64,000 nt of DNA from Leptospiraceae bacterium (GCA_016708435.1 JADJFV010000035.1:62001-126000); one strand, 5' to 3'. Counted from the first letter of the stretch, positions 8,579 to 17,500 are shown. The notes: generated from the sequence alone by a model not told the origin. Made by a program: numbers and translations.

Positions 8579-9178
8579 ATGGACAACTTAGCGCGTAAAC
8601 TTTTCACCGAAGAAGAATACTTAGAAATAGAAAGACAGGCAACCGATAAAAGTGAATATTACAAGGGAGAAATCTTCGCTATGGCAGGAGCGAAGCGAAA
8701 GCACAATCTCTTAGTCACAAATCTATGCAGGGAGATCAGTTCCATCCTCAAGAACAATCCCTGCGAAGTCTATCCTTCTAATATGAGAGTAAAAAACAAG
8801 ACAGATAGATTTTATACCTATCCCGATGTAACCATCGTTTGTGGAAAGCCGGAATTCTTGGATGACGACGAAGATGTCCTTACAAATCCAACTGTTATTA
8901 TAGAAGTTTTATCTACTTCTACCGAGAAATACGACAGGGGAGGAAAATTTGCTCTCTATCGAAATATACCTTCCGTTCAAGAATACATTTTGGTAGGCTC
9001 CGAAGAAAAGAAAATAGAGTCCTTCTTTCGCAAAGGAGATGAATGGATTTTTCGGGAATCTAAAAACGAATCTTCATATCACTTCCGCTTACAATCTTTG
9101 GATATAGAACTTTCCTTAGATGACATTTATGAAAAAGTAGAACTACCTCCCAAAAGATTGCGAGAGAATTTTTTATAG
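8579..9178 (+). CDS. Uma2-family (DUF820) PD-(D/E)XK endonuclease
   Basis: About 199 residues from the ATG at 8579. This start gives the usual Uma2 N-terminus (RKLFTEEEYLEIERQAT, then YKGEIFAMAGAKRKHN); an open extension back to 8441 is antisense to an FG-GAP remnant. AAGGAG lies very close to the ATG. Later motifs are FYTYPDVTIVCG, NPTVIIEVLSTST and EYILV, which match the restriction-endonuclease-like core with acidic D and E-V-L positions. Uma2 proteins occur in large families in cyanobacteria and some environmental bacteria; their biological role is poorly known. Next to Rpn and PIN genes, it is part of an accessory nuclease cluster. Confidence 0.85.
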   Translation: MDNLARKLFTEEEYLEIERQATDKSEYYKGEIFAMAGAKRKHNLLVTNLCREISSILKNNPCEVYPSNMRVKNKTDRFYTYPDVTIVCGKPEFLDDDEDVLTNPTVIIEVLSTSTEKYDRGGKFALYRNIPSVQEYILVGSEEKKIESFFRKGDEWIFRESKNESSYHFRLQSLDIELSLDDIYEKVELPPKRLRENFL

Positions 9179-9180
9179 TC

Positions 9181-9236
9181 AGGAACGCACATTGAAGAAG
9201 CTATCCTTTGCTCTCCGCCAATTTCGCGCATAATTC
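9181..9236 (+). pseudogene. Remnant copy of PIN-toxin 3' end
   Basis: The sequence from CAGGAACGCACATTGAAGAA to TTTCGCGCATAA is a near copy of the last ~55 bases of the PIN toxin gene (11129-11181), with an inserted T and a few changes. It shows that a second toxin gene once ended here or that the segment was duplicated. Confidence 0.6.
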
Positions 9237-9332
9237 AAATACCCCACAAAAAAACTACGAAGCTTTTTAAGCTGTCTCTACCCTCTTTTTTCTCTTTACA
9301 ATTTAGAATAAGTGGAATGAGATAGAGAAACG

Positions 9333-10223
9333 ATGATTGCGAACTTAGACAACGAAGTATTTTTCAAGAAAGCATTTACGGATACGTTTGTATTGAAGCA
9401 TTTTGTAAAAGATGTTTTGGAAATGGACTTGGACTTTGACAAAGTAGAAACCGAAAAATCTTTCGATCCAAGGATTGGGAATATTGATTTTAAATATGAT
9501 ATTTTTGCAGAGTCTACGGACAAGCGGGTAATCATCGAAATCCAGAAAGTGGATTACGATTACAACTTCGATCGGTTTCTGCATTATTTTTTAATGGCAA
9601 TCGCTGAGCTTCAACGCAGTTCCAAAGACTATGGCATTGAAAAAACTGTATACGCAGTTATATTTATCACAGCTCCCTACAAGATAAATCAAAAGACTGG
9701 AATCCCCATCAAAGATGAACTTTTGATTTCTAACTTGAATCCGAAGAACATCAAGGGCGATGAATTAAATATCTATGGTCATAGTCTGTTATTTTTAAAT
9801 CCGAATTACAAAAATGCTGAAATCCCAGCGCGTATCCGAGATTGGTTGGATTTAGTTTACGAGTCCATGCACAATCCCGAAAAACCGAGCATCAACCAAA
9901 ACAACGACGGAATCAAACGAGCTTCTGAAATTCTAGACTTTGAACATATATCTCCTTCTGAATGGGAACAAAGCAAAATCCGTGAAGGCAGAAAGAAAGT
10001 GCAGCTAATAGCAAAAGAAGAAGGCGTTGAAGAAGGGAAAATTATCGGTAGAGAAGAAGGAATTAACATTGGTGTTGAGAAAGAAAGAGAGCGTTCTGAA
10101 AAAGAAAAAGAGGATGCAATCAGAAAAGCAATTTCTAAACAAAAGCTTTCCTTAGAAGAAATAGCAGAGGTCTTTGGCGTATCAGTGGAATTTGTGCAGC
10201 ATTTGCCCAAGGGCGTGGATTAA
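9333..10223 (+). CDS. Rpn-family PD-(D/E)XK nuclease / putative transposase
   Basis: 296 residues. The N-terminal ~190 residues match the Rpn (RpnA-E) nuclease family: NEVFFKKAFTD, then KYDIFAESTDKRVIIEIQ, giving D56 and the E69-x-Q71 catalytic pair, and RFLHYF. The C-terminus is a charged helical region (EEGVEEGKIIGREEG) ending in a small helix-turn-helix-like segment (LSLEEIAEVFGVSVEFV). Rpn proteins are DNA endonucleases that stimulate RecA-independent recombination; some act in phage defence. The last codons and stop lie inside a perfect 18-bp inverted repeat. The neighbours are Uma2 and a toxin-antitoxin pair. Confidence 0.85.
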   Translation: MIANLDNEVFFKKAFTDTFVLKHFVKDVLEMDLDFDKVETEKSFDPRIGNIDFKYDIFAESTDKRVIIEIQKVDYDYNFDRFLHYFLMAIAELQRSSKDYGIEKTVYAVIFITAPYKINQKTGIPIKDELLISNLNPKNIKGDELNIYGHSLLFLNPNYKNAEIPARIRDWLDLVYESMHNPEKPSINQNNDGIKRASEILDFEHISPSEWEQSKIREGRKKVQLIAKEEGVEEGKIIGREEGINIGVEKERERSEKEKEDAIRKAISKQKLSLEEIAEVFGVSVEFVQHLPKGVD

Positions 10224-10242
10224 CCCACGCCCTTGGGCAAAT
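10201..10242. terminator. Perfect 18-bp stem hairpin spanning the rpn stop
   Basis: The left arm ATTTGCCCAAGGGCGTGG (10201-10218) and its exact complement (10225-10242) flank a six-base loop that holds the TAA. There is no T-run, so it is either a rho-independent-like structure or an inserted palindromic repeat. The right arm recurs at 11190-11205. Confidence 0.55.
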
Positions 10243-10276
10243 ACGAATAATTGGGCACGCCTAACACCAATACACC
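10225..10276 (+). repeat. ~55-bp direct repeat, copy 1
   Basis: CCACGCCCTTGGGCAAAT, then GAATAATTGGGCACGCC and TAACACCAATAC. Copy 2 is at 11190-11241. The pair brackets the antitoxin/PIN toxin operon. Confidence 0.65.
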
Positions 10277-10282
10277 ACAAAA

Positions 10283-10310
10283 AAACTGCGAGGTGTGATA
10301 CTCGCAGTTT
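10283..10310. terminator. Small perfect hairpin
   Basis: AAACTGCGAG, an eight-base loop, then CTCGCAGTTT. It is the complete form of the CACCACAAAAAAACTGCGAG repeat and may act as a terminator downstream of rpn. Confidence 0.4.
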
Positions 10311-10496
10311 AGAAAGTGATTGGTTATAGTGTGAAAGTTTATTGAATCTTTCGGATTTTGAGGTTGCAGTTATCAGAGAAATAGAGGCGCTGATGCCTTG
10401 CAAGTAAAGCGAACAAAGTGACAGTTGAAATTTTTAGAGACAAAAATCAGTTGATCTTTTCTAGATAGTCAATATTATACTTTGATAGGAGAATGT

Positions 10497-10691
10497 ATGA
10501 CAGAAATTACAGTCAAAGTTCCGAATAACTTATTGAGCATTGCACAGAAACTTGTTGCAGACGGCTGGTTCTTGGATGAAAATGAAATTTTTCTATTGGC
10601 ATTTAGAAATTATTTAAGGACTCATTCAGATGAAATTATCACATCTTTCATTAAGGAGGATATTGAATGGGGTCTGAATGGTAAAGAATGA
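10497..10691 (+). CDS. Antitoxin of PIN toxin pair (ribbon-helix-helix-like)
   Basis: 64 residues from the ATG at 10497, which has AGGAG six bases upstream; the in-frame start at 10482 lacks one. EITVKVPNNLLSIAQKL is an N-terminal beta strand plus helix, as in small RHH/UPF0175-like antitoxins paired with DUF3368 PIN toxins. The stop overlaps the toxin start by 14 bases, so the two are translated together. It would bind and silence the toxin and autoregulate the operon; this is inferred from the arrangement. Confidence 0.72.
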   Translation: MTEITVKVPNNLLSIAQKLVADGWFLDENEIFLLAFRNYLRTHSDEIITSFIKEDIEWGLNGKE

Positions 10692-11181
10692 ATGGATTGT
10701 CGTTTGTGATGCAGGTCCAATTATTCATTTAGATGAATTAAACTGTTTAGATATACTGGATTTCCAAAAGATCTTGGTTCCTATAACTGTTTGGGAAGAA
10801 ATATTACAATACAGGCGCATTCCTTTGGAAAAAATCAAAGGGCTTGAAATCATCGAAAGAACTGATTTTACTACAGAGTTTTTAGAAATATGTAAATTAT
10901 ATGACCTGCATAAAGGAGAGGCTGCCGCTATTTTCTTATCGCTAGAATTGAAGAACTCTATATTGTTTACGGATGATGGGGCTGCGCGGTTATATGCCAA
11001 AAGTAAAAATATTGCTGTTCACGGAACAATCGGGATTCTGCTTCGAGCAGTCAGAAAAAATATCCGAAGCCCAGACAATATTATAGAAATTCTAAAAAAT
11101 ATAAAAACAAATTCTACACTTCATATTTCAGGAACGCTCATTGAAGAAGCTATCCTTGCTATCCGACAAATTCGCGCATAA
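10678..11181 (+). CDS. PIN-domain ribonuclease toxin (DUF3368 type)
   Basis: 167 residues. The acidic PIN residues are visible: D11 in VVCDAGPIIHL, E41 after VPITVWE, E81 in LHKGEAAAIFL and D99/D100 in LFTDDGAARLYA. The family cleaves RNA with Mg2+. GIGILL-type residues near VHGTIGILLRAVR are typical of DUF3368 proteins. It overlaps the antitoxin gene by 14 bases. A broken copy of its 3' end is at 9181-9236. Direct repeats flank the pair, which suggests the module was gained or duplicated as a unit. Confidence 0.85.
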   Translation: MVKNEWIVVCDAGPIIHLDELNCLDILDFQKILVPITVWEEILQYRRIPLEKIKGLEIIERTDFTTEFLEICKLYDLHKGEAAAIFLSLELKNSILFTDDGAARLYAKSKNIAVHGTIGILLRAVRKNIRSPDNIIEILKNIKTNSTLHISGTLIEEAILAIRQIRA

Positions 11182-11189
11182 CACCATTA

Positions 11190-11241
11190 CCCCACGCCCT
11201 TGGGAAAATCAGAATAAGTGGGCACGCCTAACATCAATACA
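11190..11241 (+). repeat. ~55-bp direct repeat, copy 2
   Basis: CCACGCCCTTGGGAAAAT, then GAATAAGTGGGCACGCC and TAACATCAATAC; matches 10225-10276 with about six changes. The rest of the 11182-11543 gap holds no gene; only the terminator at 11482-11524 was seen there. Confidence 0.65.
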
Positions 11242-11481
11242 TACAGATTGACTTTTAATAGATAATTCCTTTAGCGAATGAAATCTAGGACAGGAGATTC
11301 CCCCCTATAAAACTCTACAAGCACACAAACAGCCCTCCCCCATTTTGGGATAATCTACAAAACCTATCAATATAGGACAAATATGAATTTGTTGTTTACG
11401 AATTTTAGTAGGATGAATTTCTTCTGAAGCACTGGAATGTGTTCACGGGAATAAGAGTTTTTGTCGTAGGTGAGATTATAA

Positions 11482-11524
11482 AATCTTTATCCATAAAAAC
11501 GACCTATTTTTATGGATAAAGATT
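11482..11524 (-). terminator. Strong hairpin terminator after LamG lipoprotein gene
   Basis: AATCTTTATCCATAAAAA and its perfect complement (11507-11524) flank a seven-base loop. On the minus strand the stem starts 19 bases after the stop codon at 11544 and is followed by TTTTAT, consistent with intrinsic termination. Confidence 0.65.
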
Positions 11525-11543
11525 GTAAGGTGTATAGAATTTC

Positions 11544-12682
11544 TTAGTTTGAATTGGCTCCAGAAGAAATCCAATTGGCATCAGTCATGTTTTGAAGTGT
11601 GCCATTGAAACTACCTTTTTCATCAATTAGGGTTGTTCCACTAGTTGAATCAAATTTATAATAAGCAATTAAATTTGATTCTCCGGTTGGATTGCTTAAA
11701 GGAGTGTTTCTATTATTTTGGATTTCTGCTTGTGTTCTTGCCACTTTCCAGATGCGTAGATCATCCATTTTTCCTTTATAGAAAAAACCGGAAGAGGTTG
11801 GTGGATTACTACCAGGTTGTGCACCTAAAGTAACAGGACCTAAAGTGGCACTAGTTGTAGTGTCTACAGTACCAGTAATCGCACCTGCAATAAGAGTTCC
11901 ATTTTTATATACTTTGAGTCTATCTGCAGCGGCTAGCGTACCATCAAAAACTACAGCTATATGCGTCCACGTGGAAAGTGTAATACTAGCTGCTCCAGTA
12001 CCCCTGTAACCAGGCTGTGTATTATTTTGAAAAACGTTCAGCCCCGTACCCGAAAGTTCAATGTCGATTTTTGGAATGTCGCTAGTTACTTTGGTACCCA
12101 AAATAGTTACTCCAGACTCAATCAATACCCACATTTCAATTGTATAAGCAGATGCACCTCTAAGATCTGGAATCGTTCCAATAGTAACATGTTGTTTTAA
12201 AGCAACAGCACCAAACTCAAGGGCATTTCCAAACCCAAGTGTTACACATGCAATAGATATGTTAGTCACATTCGCAGTTGCCGTCCCTGTTCCACTTGAA
12301 ACCGTGCAGGTTAATCCAGTTGGTTGCGTTTTCACTGTCACAGCATAAGCCGCTGTTTTCGTTGCAAACGTGAACGTTGTCGCACCACTGGCTACAGTCA
12401 AATCGTCTCCTGCATTGTTCTGAAGCACAAGCCCAGTTGCAGTAAGTCCTGTGATTGTTCCACCGATTGCATAAGTTGCTGCCGCTCCAGTTCCAGTTCT
12501 GTAGCTGTAGCCGTCGCCACTGTTCCACTTCCTCTAGAAGCGAGTGCCGCCGCTGCGAATAGAGGTGTTTTATCATCCTCTTTTTTATTACAATTTATAA
12601 ACGTCAAAGTAGTTGCTAGGGCAATTACTGTGAGGCATTCTATCCATAGACTAAGTTCTTTTTTATTGGTTTTATTTTCCAT
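11544..12682 (-). pseudogene. LamG-domain lipoprotein, one frameshift
   Basis: The ATG at 12682 has TTAGGAG eight bases upstream. The first frame encodes a lipoprotein signal (ECLTVIALATTLTFINC, Cys ~31) followed by KKEDDK. Near 12505-12530 the frame must shift to continue as GGTITGLTATGLVLQNN, an immunoglobulin-like strand set (ending SIACVTLG), and then a concanavalin-like LamG_3 domain (FGNALEF, YTIEMWVLIES, WTHIAVVFDG, GKMDDLRIWKVARTQAEIQ, LIAYYKFD). The joined protein would be about 380 residues. Such proteins are usually displayed on the spirochaete surface and may bind carbohydrate. A terminator follows, and a perfect palindrome lies 126 bases upstream of the start. Confidence 0.75.
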
Positions 12683-12807
12683 TTAGTTCTCCTAAATTTG
12701 TTTGAATCTTCTTAGTTTTCAGCCTACTCGCGACTCAGTCTCTAAAGGCAACCGGTTTGAACTTGGAAATTTGGTAGAAGAGCAGTTTTTTTGTTAAAAA
12801 TCTGTAG

Positions 12808-12831
12808 AAATTTAGGACTAGTCCTAAATTT
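12808..12831. promoter_or_regulatory. 24-bp perfect palindrome, candidate operator
   Basis: The core TAGGACTAGTCCTA (12813-12826) extends to a perfect 24-bp palindrome with AT-rich flanks. It lies between the divergent LamG lipoprotein gene and the AAA-ATPase gene. The same 14-bp core is at 17487-17500 upstream of the NarL-type regulator. A shared dimer-binding site is the simplest reading. Confidence 0.5.
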
Positions 12832-12968
12832 TAGCATATTGCAATGTTTGATATTTTGGAAATAAATTTCATTTTTGTGAAAAAGGAAGATTTTGCCACC
12901 AATTAAGCCGATGAACACCGATTTTCTTTTAGCTTTACAAAAGGATAAAATCTTTCAAATCTGTAATT

Positions 12969-14735
12969 ATGCTCAAAATAGCTTACGGAGAAGCCAGCTT
13001 CGATAATTTAAAAAGTCAGGGTGCTACTTACATAGATAAAACTATGTTTATTCCCTTGATGGAAATCCATACAAAGTTCTTTTTCATCCGCCCTCGTAGG
13101 TTTGGAAAAAGTCTTTGGATAAGCGTATTACAAGCATACTACGATGTTGCAAAATCGGATAAATTCGATACTCTGTTTGATGGTTTGTATATTAAGGACA
13201 ATCCTACAGATTATAAAAATTCTTATCTCATTCTTAAATTTGATTTTTCTGGTATTAATACAGAGAATGAAGAGAGTTTGAAAAGCGATTTTACTTTTCG
13301 AATCAGAAGACAGGTGATTAGCTTTTTTAAATATTATAAAAGTTTTTTTAATGATGTATTTTTGGGAAGTATAGAAGAAAATTTTAAGAATCTTTCCTCG
13401 AGCCAATTGATAGCAAGAATAAAGGATGAAGTAAAATTAATAGATAAAAAACTCTATGTTCTAATTGACGAATACGATCACTTTGCCAACAAACTCGCCT
13501 CTGAGGGAAGAGAATCTTTTATTAAAAATATAATGTCCAGTGCAGGTTTTGTCAGAGAGTTTTATGAGCAGTTGAAAATTGCAAGCGGCGAAGGTGTGAT
13601 AGAGCGATTTTTTATCACAGGTGTTTCGCCAATCATGTTGGATGAGTTATCGAGTGGATTTAATATTACAAGCGATATGACAACCGATATTGATTTTAAC
13701 GAAATGCTGGGATTTACTAGTGATGAGGTCAAGGGCTTACTCAATAAAGTTGGTGATGAAAGATATTTAGATAAATCCAAAGACGAAGTTTTTCAAGATA
13801 TGGTTCATTATTATAATGGATATCGTTTTTGTGATGAAGCAGAAAAAACTCTATTTAATTCGGATATGGTTTTGTATTTTTTAGAATATTTTAATCGGAG
13901 AGGTTATCCAAAAGAATTACTCGATGAAAATGTGAAAACCGATTACAATAAACTTCGCGGACTCATCATCGGCACTAGCGGCAAAGAAAAATTACAATCT
14001 ATCATCGAAGAAATAAATTTGAACAGTTCTCTGAGTCTAACACTCGTTAAACGCTTCAACTTCTCCCAAAGGTTCAGCGATAACGAACTTAAATCATTAC
14101 TTTTTTATCTTGGGCTTCTTACTTTTTCCAATAAACCAAATCAATTTGCAATTCCCAATTACGTAATTCGCACACTCTATTGGGAATATTTACGGAAATT
14201 TCTGGAAGAAAGTCTCACAATTGAGTTTGATATGCGATTGTTGAATAATGCAATTTACGGTATGGCTGAGACCGGAGACCCTTCTGGATTAAAAGAACTC
14301 GCTGTAGATTTCTTTCAGAAGAAACTATCTAGTTATGACTACACCAATTTTTCAGAGAAGCATGTTAAATTTCTTTTTGTCTGCTATTTTACTTTGAGTA
14401 AGTTATATAACATTATCTCCGAGCGAGAAATCTCCGAAAGGAAGCGAATTGATTTATTATTCGAAGCTCATCCGGCTTATTATGAGTATGTGCAGTTTAA
14501 CTTTATCCTCGAGTTCAAATACATTCGTAAAGAAGATAGTGAGTCAGTCGCCTTAAAAAAGAAAGAAGATGCAATCAAACAAGCTGCTGAATACTACGAA
14601 ATCTACAAACGAGATTTTAAACAATTTGGTCGCGGACTTCGCTCTGTGGCAATGCTTGTTAGTCACACTAGAGACGTGGAAGTAATTGAAGTCGGTGGAT
14701 TTGGGGAGAATTTTTACAAAGAATCATTTTTCTAA
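12969..14735 (+). CDS. AAA-ATPase fused to PD-(D/E)XK nuclease domain
   Basis: 588 residues. The N-terminal two thirds match the AAA-ATPase_like family: YIDKTMFIPLM, a Walker A variant RPRRFGKS (41-48), Walker B LYVLIDEYDHF (~161-171) and sensor-like FFITGVSPIMLDELSSGFN. The last ~130 residues are the PD-(D/E)XK domain usually found in this family (RKRIDLLFEAHP, then FILEFKYIRK, giving the D and E-x-K). These proteins are expanded in Bacteroidetes and spirochaetes and resemble selfish or defence genes; no function has been shown that I know of. It is a single gene, 23 bases before the histidine kinase. Confidence 0.85.
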   Translation: MLKIAYGEASFDNLKSQGATYIDKTMFIPLMEIHTKFFFIRPRRFGKSLWISVLQAYYDVAKSDKFDTLFDGLYIKDNPTDYKNSYLILKFDFSGINTENEESLKSDFTFRIRRQVISFFKYYKSFFNDVFLGSIEENFKNLSSSQLIARIKDEVKLIDKKLYVLIDEYDHFANKLASEGRESFIKNIMSSAGFVREFYEQLKIASGEGVIERFFITGVSPIMLDELSSGFNITSDMTTDIDFNEMLGFTSDEVKGLLNKVGDERYLDKSKDEVFQDMVHYYNGYRFCDEAEKTLFNSDMVLYFLEYFNRRGYPKELLDENVKTDYNKLRGLIIGTSGKEKLQSIIEEINLNSSLSLTLVKRFNFSQRFSDNELKSLLFYLGLLTFSNKPNQFAIPNYVIRTLYWEYLRKFLEESLTIEFDMRLLNNAIYGMAETGDPSGLKELAVDFFQKKLSSYDYTNFSEKHVKFLFVCYFTLSKLYNIISEREISERKRIDLLFEAHPAYYEYVQFNFILEFKYIRKEDSESVALKKKEDAIKQAAEYYEIYKRDFKQFGRGLRSVAMLVSHTRDVEVIEVGGFGENFYKESFF

Positions 14736-14758
14736 TAAATGGAATCCCAAGTATTAAA

Positions 14759-16816
14759 ATGAAACAAATCAAAAATAAAGAATATCGTAAAAAAAAGAAT
14801 GTTATGGAAATCACGATTAGCCGCATTCTACAAACGGCAACGCTACTATTCTTTATTCTAGCCAGTATTGTATTTCAAGCCTGCACTAGCGAAAAAAAGA
14901 TTTTTCCAAAAGCAGAGAAAGGTATTCTTGATTTGCGATCTGCATCCATTGATTCCGAAATAAGTTTAGATGGAGAATGGGAATTTTATCTCTTTACGTT
15001 TATTGATCCAACAAATCCAAACTTAAACCCAGAAAAACAATTCATCCAAGTCCCTGGAATTTGGAATCAGGCAATGAAACAGGGAAAGGGTTATGCAAGT
15101 TATAGACTCCAAGTCTTGTTACCCGATACAAATTCTATTCCTCTCGCTTTTAAGGTTATGGAGAACGGGACTGCCTATAAAATGTTTGTCAACGGAATAG
15201 AAGTAGCGGCTAACGGGCAAATAGGAAAGACAAAGGAAGAAAATATCGCAGAGCATTTGCCACTTGTTGTCCCACTAAAAAACTATTCCCCAAAAATAGA
15301 AATTGTATTTCATGTGTCAAATTTTCATTATACGGATGGAGGACTTTGGTATTCAATTCAGTTGGGAGAGGATTCCAAAATCAGAAAAGCAAAAGAAAAC
15401 AAAATGCTTCTCACATTGTTTTTATGTGGAAGCATTTCAATCATGGCAATTTATCATATTGCCGTTTATCTTTTTAGAAGAAAGGATAAGTCTGCTTTAG
15501 CTTTTAGTCTTTTTTGTATCGCGATAGATTTTAGGCTTCTTGGATTCAATGAAAAGTTTTTGAATCAAATTTTTGTGGGAGATTATTTTCTAATTCTAAA
15601 TCGGATTGAATACCTGGCTTATTATTTGGCGATTCCGTTCTTTGCTAGCTTTCAGCAAATTATTTTTCCAAATGAATTTAGAAAAATATTCTTACATTTT
15701 TTTTTGATTATCTCTTCTTTATTTTCTTTAGTGGTTCTTTTGTTTGATAGTTTTATTTATACACATACAGCCTTTTACTATCATATCTATGTTCTTTTTT
15801 TTATGGGCTATTCAACGTTTGTAATGATAAAAGCAGTAACCAATAATAGAGATGGATCTAAAATTTTTACCTTTGGAATGTTTCTTCTTTTTGCTGTAAC
15901 AATAAATGATATTCTTCATTCTAAGACAATTATTCAAACAGAATTTATGGCTCCCTATGGAATGTTTGGATTTATTTTTATTCAATCCATAATGCTTTCG
16001 ATGAGATTCTCAAAGGGATTTAACATGGCAGAAAAATTAAGTCACGAACTTATACTACTCAATGCAAGTCTTGAAGATAAAATTTTAGAGCGAACAAAAG
16101 AATTAACCAAAAAAAAAGAAATAGCAGAAGAAGCAAGTCTCATCAAAGATAAATTTGTTTCGATTGTATCGCATGACTTGCGATCTCCGCTCTTAGGTGT
16201 ATCGAATATACTTGAAATCATTGACAAAAAAGAAATCGTTACAACCGAAGAAGAAAGAAAACAATTTTTAGAAATGTCTCGCGAGAGTATTAAATTTTCT
16301 TTGAAAATGATAAATGAATTATTAAACTTAAGTCGTATTGAAACCGGCAAAATCAAAGTTAAAAAACAGAATATTTCCGTGCAAGAAATGACTAAATTAT
16401 TTCTAAAAGAATTGGAACCGCAAGCTAAATTAAAAAATATTACAATCAAAACCGAAATTCCATCTCTCCTTTCTATCTATATTGATTTGGAGTTATTTCC
16501 TCAAGTCTTAAAAAATTTGATTACCAATGCAATTAAGTTTACTGAGCCGGAAGGAAATATTTTGATCCGAGGAATCGCGAGCGAAAAAGAATCAATCATT
16601 GAAATTCATGATAACGGCGTTGGGATGAGCGCCGATGAACTCAATCAAATCTTTGAGCCCGGTGCCAAAAAGACAAGGCTTGGAACTTCTGGTGAAATTG
16701 GAAGTGGAATGGGATTATTTATTTGTAAATACATTGTAGATGCACACGGTGGAAAAATCCAATTCATAAGCGAAGAAGGGGTTGGAACAATTTGTAAAAT
16801 TATTTTACCGATATAG
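14759..16816 (+). CDS. 7TMR-DISM hybrid sensor histidine kinase with lipoprotein-like N-terminus
   Basis: 685 residues. The N-terminus has a signal segment ending VFQAC (Cys42), like a lipobox. Next is a jelly-roll 7TMR-DISMED2 domain (LDGEWEFYLF, VPGIWNQ, GYASYRLQVLLP, FHVSNFHYTDGG), then seven membrane helices (~220-430), a coiled coil, and a kinase core: H-box FVSIVSHDLRSPL (His472), N-box NLITNAIKFT, G1 DNGVGM and G2 GSGMGLFICK. There is no receiver domain. The outer domain probably binds a carbohydrate-like ligand. It overlaps the convergent NarL-type gene by 17 bases, and that regulator is the likely partner. A second DISM protein with a cyclase output is at 40690. Start choice is uncertain; the ATG at 14804 is also possible. 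Confidence 0.88.
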   Translation: MKQIKNKEYRKKKNVMEITISRILQTATLLFFILASIVFQACTSEKKIFPKAEKGILDLRSASIDSEISLDGEWEFYLFTFIDPTNPNLNPEKQFIQVPGIWNQAMKQGKGYASYRLQVLLPDTNSIPLAFKVMENGTAYKMFVNGIEVAANGQIGKTKEENIAEHLPLVVPLKNYSPKIEIVFHVSNFHYTDGGLWYSIQLGEDSKIRKAKENKMLLTLFLCGSISIMAIYHIAVYLFRRKDKSALAFSLFCIAIDFRLLGFNEKFLNQIFVGDYFLILNRIEYLAYYLAIPFFASFQQIIFPNEFRKIFLHFFLIISSLFSLVVLLFDSFIYTHTAFYYHIYVLFFMGYSTFVMIKAVTNNRDGSKIFTFGMFLLFAVTINDILHSKTIIQTEFMAPYGMFGFIFIQSIMLSMRFSKGFNMAEKLSHELILLNASLEDKILERTKELTKKKEIAEEASLIKDKFVSIVSHDLRSPLLGVSNILEIIDKKEIVTTEEERKQFLEMSRESIKFSLKMINELLNLSRIETGKIKVKKQNISVQEMTKLFLKELEPQAKLKNITIKTEIPSLLSIYIDLELFPQVLKNLITNAIKFTEPEGNILIRGIASEKESIIEIHDNGVGMSADELNQIFEPGAKKTRLGTSGEIGSGMGLFICKYIVDAHGGKIQFISEEGVGTICKIILPI

Positions 16817-17420
16817 AGATTTCTTCTTTTAATTTGTGTAGCAGCTCCGTGTTGTTATTCGCATTGTATTTTTTACGAAGCTTGTAGATATAGTATTCAA
16901 CTGTCTTTTCTGACTTACAAATCTTTTTTGCAATTTCGGAATATTCTAATCCTATTGCTAAGAATCCTAAAATTTCAAACTCAAGTGGTTTTAATTTTTG
17001 TTCTCTTTTCTTTTGAGTTAGATAAATTTTCAATTCATCAGAACAATAAAAAACTCCTTTCATGGCCTGCATAATAATTGTAGGCAAATAGGTAATAGGC
17101 TCTGATTTTAAAACATAGGAATCGGCTCCAAGTCTTCCTGCTTGAAAAAAACTTTGAATTCCATTGTGCATTGTAAAAATTATTATTTTTAAATTGGGAT
17201 AGTTCTCTTTTAGAATTCTGAGTAGTTCAAAATTTTGTGCTCCTGGCATGTCCAAATCCAGAATAGCTAGGTCTATCTCGTTGTTTTGCAAAAACTCTAG
17301 GACAGAATTTCCATCCTGAAAAATACCGCAGACTTCTAGCCTGATATCCGATTTTAAAACAGCTTTCACTCCTGCCGTTACAACGGAATGATCGTCTGCT
17401 ATAATGACCCTAATTTTCAT
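16800..17420 (-). CDS. NarL/FixJ-type response regulator
   Basis: 206 residues. Receiver domain with D9/D10, phospho-acceptor D55 (AILDLDMPG) and K105 (YVLKSEP), then a LuxR-type helix-turn-helix (LEFEILGFLAIGLEYSEIAK, KSEKTVEYYIYKLRKKY). It is convergent with the 7TMR-DISM kinase, overlapping its 3' end, which suggests that the two form a pair although they are not co-transcribed. A 14-bp palindrome lies 67 bases upstream of its start and again near 12820, consistent with autoregulation and control of the LamG lipoprotein. The pairing and regulon are inferred. Confidence 0.85.
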   Translation of the reverse strand: MKIRVIIADDHSVVTAGVKAVLKSDIRLEVCGIFQDGNSVLEFLQNNEIDLAILDLDMPGAQNFELLRILKENYPNLKIIIFTMHNGIQSFFQAGRLGADSYVLKSEPITYLPTIIMQAMKGVFYCSDELKIYLTQKKREQKLKPLEFEILGFLAIGLEYSEIAKKICKSEKTVEYYIYKLRKKYNANNNTELLHKLKEEISISVK

Positions 17421-17486
17421 GTAAATCTAAAATAAGAAACACGACTAATTTAGAAAGTCCGAAAATTTTCAAGGGAATAGAAAAAC

Positions 17487-17500
17487 TAGGACTAGTCCTA
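17487..17500. promoter_or_regulatory. 14-bp palindrome, candidate operator of the response regulator
   Basis: TAGGACTAGTCCTA is identical to the core at 12813-12826. It lies 67 bases upstream of the response-regulator start, in a usual position for an operator. Confidence 0.5.

Noticed and set aside
12262..12576. Cys/Trp-rich 104-codon minus ORF
   Set aside because: It is the third frame of the LamG lipoprotein gene and has a composition typical of out-of-frame repeats.
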